Shown here: in pieces, positions 18,722-28,474 of the stretch | How positions within the stretch are numbered: position 1 is the stretch's first letter | Layout: the number at the start of each line of letters is the position of its first letter | Assembly: GCF_003048405.1 (NCBI RefSeq) | Contig: NZ_PIQS01000005.1 | Coordinates: 1 to 64,000 of the forward strand | Direction of reading: 5' to 3' | Length of the DNA: 64,000 nt | Origin: Campylobacter concisus | Lineage (GTDB): Bacteria; Campylobacterota; Campylobacteria; Campylobacterales; Campylobacteraceae | Position numbers and translations under genes: made by a program | Notes under the pieces: model-generated | The model's database searches: none | Seen by the model: only the letters and a program-made list of their open reading frames with translations | Told to the model about the DNA's origin: nothing

Positions 18722-20546
18722 TGAGTTTATAAATGCCTACAAAGCGAGATATTTTAAGGTCTTTACAAATGATTTTAAGGGCGAGCTAGCTAGGCTCGTA
18801 AATGATCTAAACGATCCTAGCTTGCATATAAGCGAGCAAATAAAAGAGAGCTTAAATTTACTAATAGACACTCTAAATGAGCCACCGCTAATAGCTGTTA
18901 TCGGTCAATTTTCAAGTGGAAAATCAACATTTTTAAACGCACTTATTGGTCAAGATATCTTGCCATCAGGACTAACTCCAGTCACCGCAAAGGCTGTGAG
19001 ACTAAAATTTGCAAAGATGCCACTTCTAAGCGTGAAATTTATAAATGGTAACGAGAGCCTACTAGCAAGTAGCGATCTAGCCGAGCTAAATAAGCTAGGC
19101 GAGCAAGTTTCTGGTATGACGCTTTATGCGCCAAGTGAGATTTTAAAAGAGATAAATTTCATCGACACTCCTGGCCTAAACTCGCTAAGAGATGCTGACA
19201 CAAAAGAGACAAAAAATACGCTAAAAAAGGTTAGTGGCGCTATATGGCTAAGCCTTGCAAACAACGCCGCAAAGGCAAGTGAGCTTGAAAGTATCAAAGA
19301 AATTTTAAAAGCCAATGATCTAAAAGCGATCTGCCTAATCAACCAAAAAGACAAACTAAGTGAGGAGGAGCTTGAAAGTTTGCTAAAGCACGCTAGGCAA
19401 ACTTATGGCGAGCTTTTTGAGGATATCATCGCTATCTCATCAAAGCAAGCTCTTCTTAGCATTACAAATAATGACAAAGACCTACTTGAAGCTTCAAATT
19501 TTAATGAAGCTCTAAAGGCTATTAAAGAGTGCTTTTTAGACAAGAGCTTTAAAGAAAATTTCATAAAAGTAAGGGCAAAAAAGATCGTAAAACTCCTAAC
19601 CAACGAGCAAGAAAAACATCTAGAAATTTATGATAATGCGCAGTTGATTTTAGATGAATTTAGTGGCTCATTAGATGAGAGGCTGGAGGCGATAAAAGAG
19701 GAGTTTAAGCCAAAGATCGCTTTAAGTTATAGTCAAATGAGTGAAGTTATAAAACTTGCCGCCGATGAAGTATTTAAGCTACTTAAGCCATTTTCAAAGA
19801 CAAAATTTAACGCTTCAAAGACGCTTTTAAACAAAGAAATTTATAAGCGTGAAAATTTTGAGGTAATAAGTCTTGATAGCGACGAAGTCTTTTCAAAACT
19901 TATCTACGAAGATGTGGTTTTTAATAAATTTTTTAAACGCTACAAAAAAGATCTAAAAGAGCTAGAAAATGCAATAACCTCAGCATTTAATGAGCTTTAT
20001 AAAAATTTAGAGGATAAATTTTTAATATACAAATCTCGCTATGAAAATTACGCTAGCTTTGATGATCAAGCCTTGGCTTACGAAACAAAATCCATAAATA
20101 CCTATGCCGGACGGACATATGAAAATTTTTTAAGAGAGTATGAAACGGCTAAATTTAAGGCCACACAAAAGGTCTCTTTGTTTTTTGAAAAGCTTGATAT
20201 AAAGCTAGCCTCAAACTATGAAAATGCGCTCAAACTCGCGGTTTATTTTATAAAACAAAAGATAGAAAAGACGCTAGAATCGCATCTGCAGATGAATACG
20301 CCACTTTATATCCCAAGCGCAAAAGACGTCTATGAGCGTATGCTTGATGCGTTTAGCCTTTATGAATTTGAAGCTTTAATGTGCTCAAACAGCTCGTTTT
20401 TAAATAAAATTTTGCTTGATATAAAGAGCGATTTTAATGAAATTTATACTTTAAAAATAGCAATGCTTGACGGCTTAAAAGCAAGAGTTAAAGAGCAAAT
20501 TTCAAAGATTGAAGAGCTTTGTGAAAATTCATTGCTATTAAGATAA
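18714..20546 (+). CDS. Dynamin-like GTPase, second of a tandem pair (610 aa)
   Basis: This is the shorter partner of the tandem dynamin-like pair. GQFSSGKST (G1) lies near residues 64-72, DTPGLNS (G3) near 150 and NQKD (G4) near 209. TPVTAK near 88-93 is a plausible switch I threonine. The remaining 380 residues are predicted helical stalk, with a short loop rich in Tyr and Asn near 455-475 where a membrane-binding paddle would be expected; that placement is inference. Translation is coupled to the first gene through an 8-nt overlap, as expected for subunits needed in fixed ratio. A strong bidirectional hairpin follows. Confidence 0.88.
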   Translation: MFNEFINAYKARYFKVFTNDFKGELARLVNDLNDPSLHISEQIKESLNLLIDTLNEPPLIAVIGQFSSGKSTFLNALIGQDILPSGLTPVTAKAVRLKFAKMPLLSVKFINGNESLLASSDLAELNKLGEQVSGMTLYAPSEILKEINFIDTPGLNSLRDADTKETKNTLKKVSGAIWLSLANNAAKASELESIKEILKANDLKAICLINQKDKLSEEELESLLKHARQTYGELFEDIIAISSKQALLSITNNDKDLLEASNFNEALKAIKECFLDKSFKENFIKVRAKKIVKLLTNEQEKHLEIYDNAQLILDEFSGSLDERLEAIKEEFKPKIALSYSQMSEVIKLAADEVFKLLKPFSKTKFNASKTLLNKEIYKRENFEVISLDSDEVFSKLIYEDVVFNKFFKRYKKDLKELENAITSAFNELYKNLEDKFLIYKSRYENYASFDDQALAYETKSINTYAGRTYENFLREYETAKFKATQKVSLFFEKLDIKLASNYENALKLAVYFIKQKIEKTLESHLQMNTPLYIPSAKDVYERMLDAFSLYEFEALMCSNSSFLNKILLDIKSDFNEIYTLKIAMLDGLKARVKEQISKIEELCENSLLLR

Positions 20547-20563
20547 ATAAAATTTTTAAAGCT

Positions 20564-20593
20564 TAGAAGCTATCCATTTAAGGATAGCTTCTA
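20564..20593. terminator. Bidirectional terminator between the GTPase pair and the oxidoreductase
   Basis: A perfect 12-bp stem (TAGAAGCTATCC with GGATAGCTTCTA, loop ATTTAA) lies between convergent genes. T-rich or A/T-rich sequence flanks both sides (TTTTA on the plus side). Confidence 0.8.
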
Positions 20594-20595
20594 TT

Positions 20596-23051
20596 TTATG
20601 CGTGCATTATGCCGATCTTTGGTGCATTAAATGCTGTCACGCGCTTTGGCACGCCTTTAAATTTCTCGACATTCACAAGGCTTGTGTGAGCGGTGTTGCT
20701 CTGGCTCATCTTGCTTGATGGCACGTCTTTTGTGAGCACATTTAAATTTCCGTGCAAGCAAAGGCTCTTTTCACCCGGTTTTTCAGGGTCATACCACGCA
20801 CCTTCGCTTACTATTACGACATTTTGTGGCACATCCTCAGTCACAAAGGCACCGCACAAAATTTCGCCCCTATCATTAAACACACGCACCACGTCGCCCA
20901 TCTTTATTCCTCTAGCCTCGGCTGTTTTTGGATTTATAAGCACTGGCTCGCGCTCTGCGATCTCATTAAAGTTGCGAAGTACAGAGTTATTTAGCTGCGA
21001 GTGAAGTCTAAATTTAGAGTGCGCGCCGCTAATTGCGATAGGATATTTTTTATTTTTTGCGCCAAGCCACTCAAATGGCTCAAGCCAAGTTGCATGCGGT
21101 GGGCAGTCATCATAGCCAAAGCCAGCAACCGTCTCAGAGTAAATTTCTATCTTGCCAGATGGCGTTTTTAGCGGATTTGCCACTGGGTCGTCGCGGAATT
21201 TCTTATAGTTTGTAAAGTAGCGTTTTTTCTCATCGACCTTGTCAAATCTAAAATATCCCTTCTCCCAAAATTCCTCAAAGCTTGGCATGCTCTCATACCC
21301 AAGCTCGGCAGACTTTTTAACGGTATCTTCATATATTGTCTTGACCCACTCTAGCTCGCTTTTACCCTCGCTAAATGCCTCTTCCCTGCCCCACTCTTTG
21401 GCGATCAGCCTTGCGATCTCGAAGTCACTCTTACTCTCACCAAATGGCTTAACAAGTGGCTTCATCGCAAATAGATACTCGCTAGTTGAATTTGCCATCT
21501 CGATGTCCGTTCTCTCATATTCAAGTGCAGCTGGCAGGACGATGTCGCTAAATTTAGCTGTACTTGTCCAAAATGGCTCGCAAGTGATGATAGCATTGAC
21601 ATTTCGCATAGCTTTTATCGCTCTATTTGCGTCAGGATGCCTTGTGAAAGTCGAGCCGTTGGCGTTAAACATCACTCTGATCTTTGGTAGCTTGTAGCTC
21701 TTGCCATTTCTTGTTATCTCTTTGCCTGGCTTAAGAAGTGCGTCTATTAGCCTTGAGTTTGGCATTTCGTAGCCCTTTGTCTTTGGTACCAGCCCACTAT
21801 CAATAAATTTTTGAGGTACCTTCGTCTCAAACGCCGCTAGTTTAGGCGCTATGAAGCTCTCATCAGCATTTTTGTGCATGCCGTCATTTGTGACAAAGCC
21901 ACAACCCTCTTTGCCGATGTGTCCAAGCATCGCATTTAGCGTCACAAGCGCCCAGTATGCCATCTCACCGTGATCTTGCCTTTGTATGGCATAGCCACCT
22001 AACTATGACTGAGTCGTTTTTAGCTAGATCTTCGCTAAATTTCGCAAGATCTTGCTCGCTAACGCCACAAATTTTACTTGCCCAAGCTAGGTTTTTATTG
22101 ATCCCGTCAGTTTTGCCAAGCATGTACTCTTTAAATTTATCAAAGCCAACTGTGTATTTTTCTATAAATTCTTTGCTGTAAAGTCCCTTTTCAAAAAGGT
22201 AGTTACACATACCTATCATCATCGCTGTATCGGTGCAAGGCACGACTTCAAGGTATTTTGAGTCAAAGTACTTTGCGCTATCGTTGTGATAAACGTCAAC
22301 ACTATAAATTTTCATCTCGCCACTTGCACCTTTTTTTTCTGATCTCATCGTAGTATTTATATGAGTTGTGAAGCGGCACGCCAATGGCGATCTTGTTTGA
22401 AACGACTGGGTTTGTGCCCCAAAATACGATCGTTTTGGCGTTTTTTAAGATCGCCTCCCACTTTGTTGGCGCTAGCGCAGGATCGACAAAGCCAGTGACG
22501 TGAGGCATGATGACAGTCGCTGCGCCGTATGAGTAGCCACCTAGCTCATTTACGTAGCCACCAAGCACGTTAAGTAGCCTTTTTGCGGTCTTTTGGCTGT
22601 GGCCAACTTTGCCAAGGCTACCCCACTGATAAACCTGTCCGTAGATCGCTTCAGCGCCGTATTTATCAAAATTTTCTTTTAAAACTTTTGCACTTAGTTT
22701 TATAGCCTCTTCCCAGCTCACACGCACAAATTCTTCTTTACCACGAAGCTCTGGTTTTGGGTTGTTTGGATTGGCTAAAAAGCTCTTTCTAACAAATGGA
22801 TACTTTACTCTGCTCTCATTTTGGATGTAGTCAATGACTGCGTTATTTAGCTCGTTTGGATAAGCATCGCCCTCAAATGGTACGGTCTCAACCACGCGAC
22901 CTGCGATCGTTTTTACATAAAATGGGCCAAATTTATTTGCGCTTAGTCCGCTTTGTTTGTCAAATAACGCTTGCTCTGCGCTTCCAAGCTCTTTTGCTTG
23001 AAGGCTAGCCGCGCCTAATGCGCTTAATCTTAAAAAGTCTCGTCTTTTCAT
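20596..23051 (-). pseudogene. Twice-frameshifted Tat-exported molybdopterin S/N-oxide reductase (TorA/BisC type)
   Basis: Three consecutive pieces rebuild one protein of about 818 aa, normal for TMAO/DMSO/biotin-sulfoxide reductases. The first (23051-22302) starts with a Tat signal (KRRDFLRLSALGAA) and includes IYGQVYQWGSLGKVGHSQ. At an A8 tract (plus strand T8, 22331-22338) the frame is lost; with A7 it would continue DEIRKKGASGEMKIYSVDV. A second break near 22000-22004 fits one extra base before GGYAIQRQDHGE, a family-conserved segment. The rest (from 21963) contains LGHIGKEGCGF, the TRHPDANR segment and the C-terminal cofactor domain (GDVVRVFNDRGE). The nearest relative that I can name is C. 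jejuni Cj0264c (TorA); C. concisus BisA is another. Whether it is a real pseudogene, a phase-variable gene or carries sequencing errors cannot be decided here. Confidence 0.85.
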
Positions 23052-23154
23052 TTTCTCTCCGATTTTGGTTAAATTTATTGTTTTTGATTGGTTTTAGAAA
23101 TTATAAATTTAGGGTTTTGTATCATTTCATCGTTTAAAGGCCTTGTAATGTAAT

Positions 23155-23168
23155 ACGCAAACTTGCGT
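23155..23168. promoter_or_regulatory. Short palindrome between the oxidoreductase and the monooxygenase gene
   Basis: ACGCAA and TTGCGT flank a 2-bp centre in the divergent intergenic region, 45 nt upstream of the monooxygenase start. It could be an operator, but at 6 bp per arm it is only suggestive. Confidence 0.3.
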
Positions 23169-23212
23169 CTAAATTGCGCTATTTTAGCCAAAAATTTTTA
23201 AAGGATGGGCAG

Positions 23213-23506
23213 ATGATTGGATTTTATGTAAATGTAAAGTTAAAAGCTGAGTGTGAGGCAAAATTTGAAGAAATTTTAAAAGAGATCGTGCCAGCTTCAA
23301 GAAAAGACAAAGGTTGCATAAGCTACGAGTGCGGCGCAGTTGAGGGCACTAAAAGCGAATACTGCTTTATGGAGATCTGGGAAGATCTTGCAAGCCAAAA
23401 AGAGCATATGAAAAGCGCTCATATGATGAAAAACGCAGCTACGCTGGAGGCTTGCAAAGAGAGCCAAGAGGTAAAAATAGTAAATTTTGTAAGCGTAAAG
23501 GAATAA
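23213..23506 (+). CDS. Antibiotic biosynthesis monooxygenase (ABM/YgiN-like) domain protein (97 aa)
   Basis: The protein is a small single-domain ferredoxin-like fold of the ABM family. The family pattern is visible: an initial FYVNVKLK strand, the IVPASRKDKGCISYECG segment, the YCFMEIWEDLASQKEHMKSAHM segment with conserved Glu, Trp and His, and a closing strand VKIVNFVS. Members are usually dimers that act on quinones or other small aromatic compounds, often in redox defence; the substrate here is unknown. I chose the ATG at 23213 because AAGGA lies 7 nt upstream and the protein then starts at the expected first strand. An upstream in-frame start at 23174 has no such support. Confidence 0.85.
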   Translation: MIGFYVNVKLKAECEAKFEEILKEIVPASRKDKGCISYECGAVEGTKSEYCFMEIWEDLASQKEHMKSAHMMKNAATLEACKESQEVKIVNFVSVKE

Positions 23507-23539
23507 TATTTGCTTTAAAAAGGGCAAAATCCACAAAAA

Positions 23540-23761
23540 ATGAGCGAAGAAAAAATGCTTGAGATGATAAATGCGACTGCTGATATTATATTTATGGCCG
23601 TACTTAGGGGACGAATAAGCTTTGAGGCTTGCAAAAAAGATAGGGAATTTATCGACTCTTTAAGAGAAGAACTACTTGGCAAAAATCCAAATAAATTTAA
23701 AATCGCCCAAAACTCATACCAAATGATCGCCATTTTTGAAAAATACCGCAATAAAAAATAA
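23540..23761 (+). CDS. Small hypothetical protein (73 aa)
   Basis: I do not recognise this protein. It is a soluble, charged, mostly helical sequence (EEKMLEMINATADIIFMAV, later REFIDSLREELLG and IAIFEKYRNKK) without a signal peptide or known motif. It lies 33 nt after the monooxygenase gene on the same strand and 51 nt before the next gene, so it may be part of a short transcript. The ribosome-binding site is not obvious. Confidence 0.5.
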   Translation: MSEEKMLEMINATADIIFMAVLRGRISFEACKKDREFIDSLREELLGKNPNKFKIAQNSYQMIAIFEKYRNKK

Positions 23762-23812
23762 TTCCACTTAAAATTTAAATCCATTTGCCGATATTGTGTT
23801 AAAGGATTTGAC

Positions 23813-24700
23813 ATGATAAACGCACTAAATGGATTTAATCAAAGCTTTAACTACCAAGACGCTTTTAGTAAGCGCCAAGCCACAAACGCAAATTTAAATA
23901 AAGTAGAAATTCCCACCAAAACTGCAGACATCAAGCATCTACCGCTCTCTGGCTACTCATCAAATGATAAAATTTCTATTTGGGGCAAGATAAATGGCCT
24001 TGATAGCGGGGTGAGCAAAGATGAAATCTCTAGCCTTAAAAATTTCATTGATAGCACGAAGCTTTGGCGACTAAACTCCATCATCACTAGCGAGAAAAAC
24101 GGCTTTAGCGTAGATGAGTTCATCAAAAATCACAAAATGAACGTAAATAACAAAATAACTAACAATGCTTTTGGCGCTCTTTATCTAAGCCGTGAGGCTA
24201 CAAATTTGCTAGACTCTGATCTAAGTATCGATGAGTTTAAAGATAAATGGCTGGAATTTACCGCCGAAAGGATACTTGGCGAGCACGCAAATGTAAAAAT
24301 TTCTTTTAAAGACGGGGCTTTAAATTATGAGCAAAGCTCGGATAAAAAACGTATAGAATTCTTGGGTCAGCCTATGTTGCACCGTGTAAGCTACGCTGAT
24401 AAAAATAGCAAAGATGAGTTTTTAAAATTTCTAAAAACAAGTTATGAAAAGGGCGAGGGCATCGCCGATGTGCTGCAAAATATCGCTCTTACGCCAGTTA
24501 GAGAAAATGGCGATGAAGAGATGGAAGAAGAGAAATTTAAGCCTATGCAAGTCACCAAAAAGAGCGTGACATACACCGATAAAGATATAAAACGTGAGTT
24601 TTTTGAGGAATTTATCAGGCGTGAGGTCGAAAATGGAGCAAGCTTTGATGATCTAGTACAAAAGCTAAACAAGCTAAAGCCAAAGGATATACTAGCTTAG
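23813..24700 (+). CDS. Hypothetical protein (295 aa)
   Basis: I cannot place this protein in a family. It has no signal peptide or membrane segment. The first 45 residues are Asn/Gln/Thr-rich and probably disordered. Residues 48-110 contain KISIWGKINGLDSGVSKDEIS and a long helix. An acidic DLSIDEFKDKW near 136-146 resembles a single EF-hand-like loop, but no second one is seen. An acidic stretch (GDEEMEEEKF) lies near 235, and a charged helical end (REFFEEFIRREVENG) follows. The ATG has AAAGGA upstream with normal spacing. Similar unnamed proteins occur in Campylobacter; surface or flagellar relations are possible but unsupported. Confidence 0.75.
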   Translation: MINALNGFNQSFNYQDAFSKRQATNANLNKVEIPTKTADIKHLPLSGYSSNDKISIWGKINGLDSGVSKDEISSLKNFIDSTKLWRLNSIITSEKNGFSVDEFIKNHKMNVNNKITNNAFGALYLSREATNLLDSDLSIDEFKDKWLEFTAERILGEHANVKISFKDGALNYEQSSDKKRIEFLGQPMLHRVSYADKNSKDEFLKFLKTSYEKGEGIADVLQNIALTPVRENGDEEMEEEKFKPMQVTKKSVTYTDKDIKREFFEEFIRREVENGASFDDLVQKLNKLKPKDILA

Positions 24701-24710
24701 CTTTAGGTTT

Positions 24711-24741
24711 AAATTTTGGGGCTGGCTTTGCTCCAAAATTT
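24711..24741. terminator. Hairpin between convergent genes
   Basis: A 12-bp stem (24711-24722 with 24730-24741, one G-U pair) with a 7-nt loop lies 11 nt after the stop of the 295-aa gene. There is no proper T run after it, so termination is only a guess. A decayed copy of the same segment appears at about 24824-24864. Confidence 0.4.
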
Positions 24742-24860
24742 CTACCTAGATTTGAATTTAAAGAGCCAATTTAGCCAACTAATTTAAAAAACTAGCTTAT
24801 CTTAATAAATTTTACTCACGTTTAAATTTTAAGAGCCAGCCAGCTTAACTCCATAAATTT

Positions 24861-27599
24861 CTACTTCGGATTATTTATGCTTATCACCATATTTTTATCA
24901 TCAAGATATAACTTTGCAGCCTCTTTGATGTCCTCATTTGTGATAGCTTTTACCGCACTTGTGTACTCATCAGCCGTATAAAGTGGCATGTTGTAAATTT
25001 TATTTGAAATGATGAGCTTTTGCCAGAACTCAGGCTTTTCATAATCTTTTTTTATAGAAATTTCACTCTGTGCCTTAAAATCCTCCAAATGCTTTGGCAA
25101 GATCGCGCCACTACTCTTGATGCTAGCTATTATCTCCTTTATCTCAGCGATAATCTTGTCTGTATTTGAAGGGTCGCAAGTAAAGCTAATTAGCATATCT
25201 GAATGCTCAAAAGGATAGCGCGAGAGCTTGGCATTTAGGCTAAAACCGTATGTTTGACCCTTATCTTCTCTGATCTTTTCTCGAAGCGCCGTTTTTAAAA
25301 TTTCACTTAATGCCCTTAGTCTAATCGCTCCCTCAAAGCTATATTTCGCATCAGAATTTACGATATTTATGCCAACATCGCTTCTTTTTGTGCTTTGATA
25401 CTCCCTTTTAAAGGTGTGCTGACCCTTGATACTTCGCACGCCATCGTCTTTAAACTCTTCAGCCTCGCCAAGCTTTGGCAAAGTGGCGATATACTTTTTA
25501 ATAAGTGGCAAAAGCCTCTCTTCGTCGGTGTCGCCTATGATTACAAAAGTATATGAGGCCGCGTTTGTAAATTTATCTTTGATGATCTCTTTTAGCTCAT
25601 TTAGCTTTAGCGCGTCGATCTGAGCCGTCTCAAGCGGCTCGACACGTTTATTATTTTCGTAAAAAAATTTACTAAATTCGGTGCTAAATTTATATTCAGG
25701 CAAATTTTGCTCTTTACTTAGCTCATCCTTTGCTCTTTGCTTTATCCTCTCAAGCACGTTTGCATCGGCTCTTGGAGCGTTAAATTCTAAATTTATAACA
25801 GCTAGCAGCGAGCTAAGATCGCTTGTGCTTGATGAGCCATAAATGCCTTGCGTAAGCGCTTCTATGCCCTTTTCATAGCTTACGATCTTTCCATTTAGTG
25901 CCTTTGAGAGCTCATAGTTATTAAATTTACCAACGCCGCTTTCATTTGTGAGCGCAACTGCAAAGCTACCAAGCTTTGGATCAGCCAAATTTGATGTGCC
26001 TCCTTTGCTGACGGCCGCAAACAAAATACTATCTTTTTTGGTAGCTAGTGGCTTAAAGATAACTTGCGAGCCATTTTGCATTTTATAGGTATAAATTCCA
26101 TTTTTTTCATCAAAGTTTCTTGAGCTTATCTCTTTTGGCTCTAAATTTTCATTGCCTAGGCTCTTGTCGTTGTTGCTAGCAGATAGGTTTGTGTTATAAG
26201 CAGGCGCTTTGGCAAAAAGCTTTAAAAACTCATCTTTGCTAAGCTTAAAACCATCTTTGCTAAAAATTCTTACACGTTCATCAGAAATGGCTAAAATTTG
26301 CCTAAATCTAGCATTCACATCAGCTAGCGTAATCTCGTTTAATAGCTTTAAACTAAGCTCTTTTTCATCTTCATCACTTAACACAAAGCCACCATTTTCT
26401 ATCATATTTAAAATTTGTCCTGCGTAAGCGCTTGACTTTTTAGTCTTTGAGCGTTTAAATTTTGCATCTACATTTGCCACAAACGCCTTTCTTACATCTT
26501 CAAAATCATCTTTATTAAAGCCAAATTCTTTAATGCCTTTTATAACGCCAAGCATATCTTTAAGGCTTGCGTTAAAATCGCCTCCAAGTACATTTGTTTC
26601 AAAACTATAAATTTTCTGCTTTGCTTGAAGTGTTTGAGCTATAAAATCAGTGCTTAAATTTGATGAATTATTTGCATTTTTTTGCTCATAAAGCATATTT
26701 ATCAGGCTTGCGATAAGTGCGTCTTCTAGATTCCTCTTTGCATCAGCTTCATTTACAACCGGGCTAAATTTATCAAAATAGCTAAGTCTAACTAGCTCCA
26801 TTCCAGTTTCATTCGAGTCATAGTTAAAAATATTTAAACCACTTTTAAAGCTGATATTTTTTTCTGGATGAATGTAAGAATTTGTATTTTTTGCTTGGCT
26901 AAAGTTTTTTTCGATTAAGCTTTTTATCTCATTTTTATCAAAGTCGCCAACAGCAACAAAGCTCATAAATCTTGGCTGATAAAGCCTCTCGTAAAATTCT
27001 TGCATGTGCTTAGCATCTACGCTTTTGATGACGTTCATATCGCCTATTGGCACTCTTTTTAGATAGATGCTGCCCTCAAAAATATCCTTTGTTTGAGCCA
27101 AATAAAGCCTATATCCTGGCGTATTTCTCTGACGCTCCTCTTCCATTATGACGCCACGCTCTTTATCAAGCTCCTTAGGATCGATTTTAACGCCATCTAT
27201 CCAATTCGAAAAGACTTTAAACGTATCTTGTAAATTTTTCTCATTTACATTAATCGTTAAGACATAACTCGTCTGATCATAGCTCGTCTGCGCGTTTAGA
27301 TCGGCTCCAAATTTCACACCAAGGCTCTCAAGCTGTTTAATGAGCTCATTTTTACTAAAGTCACGGCTGCCATTAAACGCCATGTGCTCCAAAAAGTGAG
27401 CAAGACCTTGCTCGCCATCTTTTTCATCAGTTGAACCAGAATTTATAACAAGATAAAAAATAGCTGTTTTTTGTGGAAATTTATTCTCTTTGATATAGTA
27501 TTTTAGCCCGTTTTTTAGCTCTCCATTTAACATATCTTTATCGTTTTGAAGCGCAAAAAGACCCATTACTAGGCAAAAAAGCAACAAAATTTTTCTCAT
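24861..27599 (-). CDS. M16 family zinc metallopeptidase, PqqL-like (912 aa)
   Basis: This is a large two-lobed insulinase/pitrilysin-type peptidase with an N-terminal signal peptide (residues 1-16), so probably periplasmic. The inverted zinc motif HFLEH is at residues 68-72 (H68, E71, H72), and the downstream zinc glutamate is expected in the ERGVIMEEERQR segment near 144-155. The R/Y substrate-binding pair typical of M16 lies in the C-terminal lobe (KIREDKGQTYGFS, near 800). The length is close to E. coli PqqL (about 930 aa). The substrate is unknown; some relatives degrade peptides or release iron from imported ferredoxin. It is monocistronic, with the solute-binding gene upstream on the same strand. 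Confidence 0.88.
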   Translation of the reverse strand: MRKILLLFCLVMGLFALQNDKDMLNGELKNGLKYYIKENKFPQKTAIFYLVINSGSTDEKDGEQGLAHFLEHMAFNGSRDFSKNELIKQLESLGVKFGADLNAQTSYDQTSYVLTINVNEKNLQDTFKVFSNWIDGVKIDPKELDKERGVIMEEERQRNTPGYRLYLAQTKDIFEGSIYLKRVPIGDMNVIKSVDAKHMQEFYERLYQPRFMSFVAVGDFDKNEIKSLIEKNFSQAKNTNSYIHPEKNISFKSGLNIFNYDSNETGMELVRLSYFDKFSPVVNEADAKRNLEDALIASLINMLYEQKNANNSSNLSTDFIAQTLQAKQKIYSFETNVLGGDFNASLKDMLGVIKGIKEFGFNKDDFEDVRKAFVANVDAKFKRSKTKKSSAYAGQILNMIENGGFVLSDEDEKELSLKLLNEITLADVNARFRQILAISDERVRIFSKDGFKLSKDEFLKLFAKAPAYNTNLSASNNDKSLGNENLEPKEISSRNFDEKNGIYTYKMQNGSQVIFKPLATKKDSILFAAVSKGGTSNLADPKLGSFAVALTNESGVGKFNNYELSKALNGKIVSYEKGIEALTQGIYGSSSTSDLSSLLAVINLEFNAPRADANVLERIKQRAKDELSKEQNLPEYKFSTEFSKFFYENNKRVEPLETAQIDALKLNELKEIIKDKFTNAASYTFVIIGDTDEERLLPLIKKYIATLPKLGEAEEFKDDGVRSIKGQHTFKREYQSTKRSDVGINIVNSDAKYSFEGAIRLRALSEILKTALREKIREDKGQTYGFSLNAKLSRYPFEHSDMLISFTCDPSNTDKIIAEIKEIIASIKSSGAILPKHLEDFKAQSEISIKKDYEKPEFWQKLIISNKIYNMPLYTADEYTSAVKAITNEDIKEAAKLYLDDKNMVISINNPK

Positions 27600-27672
27600 T
27601 ATTTTCCTTTTTATTTTAATCGATAGACAAAGCAGAATTTAGCATAAGCCCGCAAATTTGCAGGCTAGAAGA

Positions 27673-28389
27673 TTATTTTAGATCGTATTTTTTAAGTAAA
27701 GCTTCGTAGCTTCCGTCTTTTTTCATATCATCTAAAATTTGATTTATTTTCTCTATTAACGCGCTCTCTTTTCCTTTATCAAATGCTATTGAAAAGCCCT
27801 CGCTGCCATCAACTTCTTTGAAAAATGCTTCAAGTTCTGGATTTTTCTTGATAAAGCCATATCCGATAGAGCTATCAAGGATGACTGCGTCAAATTTACC
27901 AACTTTTAATCCCATGATGAGTGGCACAGTATCTTCTGAAGGCACTACTTTTACGCCATTTATTGCATTTGCTGCTAGCTCCTGGACGGTGCCTTGTTGC
28001 ACGCCAACTCTTTTGCCAGCTAGCTCTTCTTTAGCCTTTAGTGCGTCATTGCCTTTTTTCTTTAGGTAAAGATTTTCAGTTAGATAGTATGGCTTTGTAA
28101 AATCAATCGATTTTAATCTATCTGAAGTCGCACTCATCGCACTTATAATGCCATTTATTTTGCCGGCTTTAAGTGCTGGGATAAGGCCGTCAAAACTCAT
28201 ATTTATGATCTTATATGAAAAGCCTGCACGCTTTGAAATTTCATCAATTAACTCGATATCAAAGCCTGTTATTTTGTTATTTTCATCGATATATTCAAAT
28301 GGCGGATAGTTCGCCGCTGTGCCAAATTTTAGCTCATTTGCACAAAGAGCAACAAAAGCTGTGAGTAAAAGAGCAAAGATCTTTTTCAT
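27673..28389 (-). CDS. Family 3 amino-acid-binding periplasmic protein (238 aa)
   Basis: The protein has a signal peptide (residues 1-17) and then a family-3 solute-binding fold. The signature GFDIELIDEISKRAG lies near 44-58, with the ligand-pocket segments NYPPFEYID, MSFDGLIPALKAGKI, ISAMSATSDR and VGVQQGTVQE. Amino acids, probably polar or basic, are the likely ligands. It has no lipobox and no adjoining permease or ATPase. It is about as long as, and clearly paralogous to, the binding protein of the complete transporter at 30918-33134, from which the chemoreceptor gene separates it. It may share that permease or feed the receptor; both ideas are inference. Confidence 0.9.
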   Translation of the reverse strand: MKKIFALLLTAFVALCANELKFGTAANYPPFEYIDENNKITGFDIELIDEISKRAGFSYKIINMSFDGLIPALKAGKINGIISAMSATSDRLKSIDFTKPYYLTENLYLKKKGNDALKAKEELAGKRVGVQQGTVQELAANAINGVKVVPSEDTVPLIMGLKVGKFDAVILDSSIGYGFIKKNPELEAFFKEVDGSEGFSIAFDKGKESALIEKINQILDDMKKDGSYEALLKKYDLK

Positions 28390-28474
28390 AATAGTGTCCT
28401 TTAAGGTGATTTAGTGGGCTTAATTATCAGTATTTCTCTATTAAAAATTGTTTAAATCCGTAATAAAAGAAAAA

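Noticed and set aside
24711..24864. Imperfect direct repeat of a segment like AAATTTTGGGGC...CTCCAAAATTTCTAC in the gap after the 295-aa gene
   Set aside because: Two decayed copies only, partly A/T-rich by chance, one of them reaching into the M16 stop codon. Too weak to call a repeat family without a genome-wide search.
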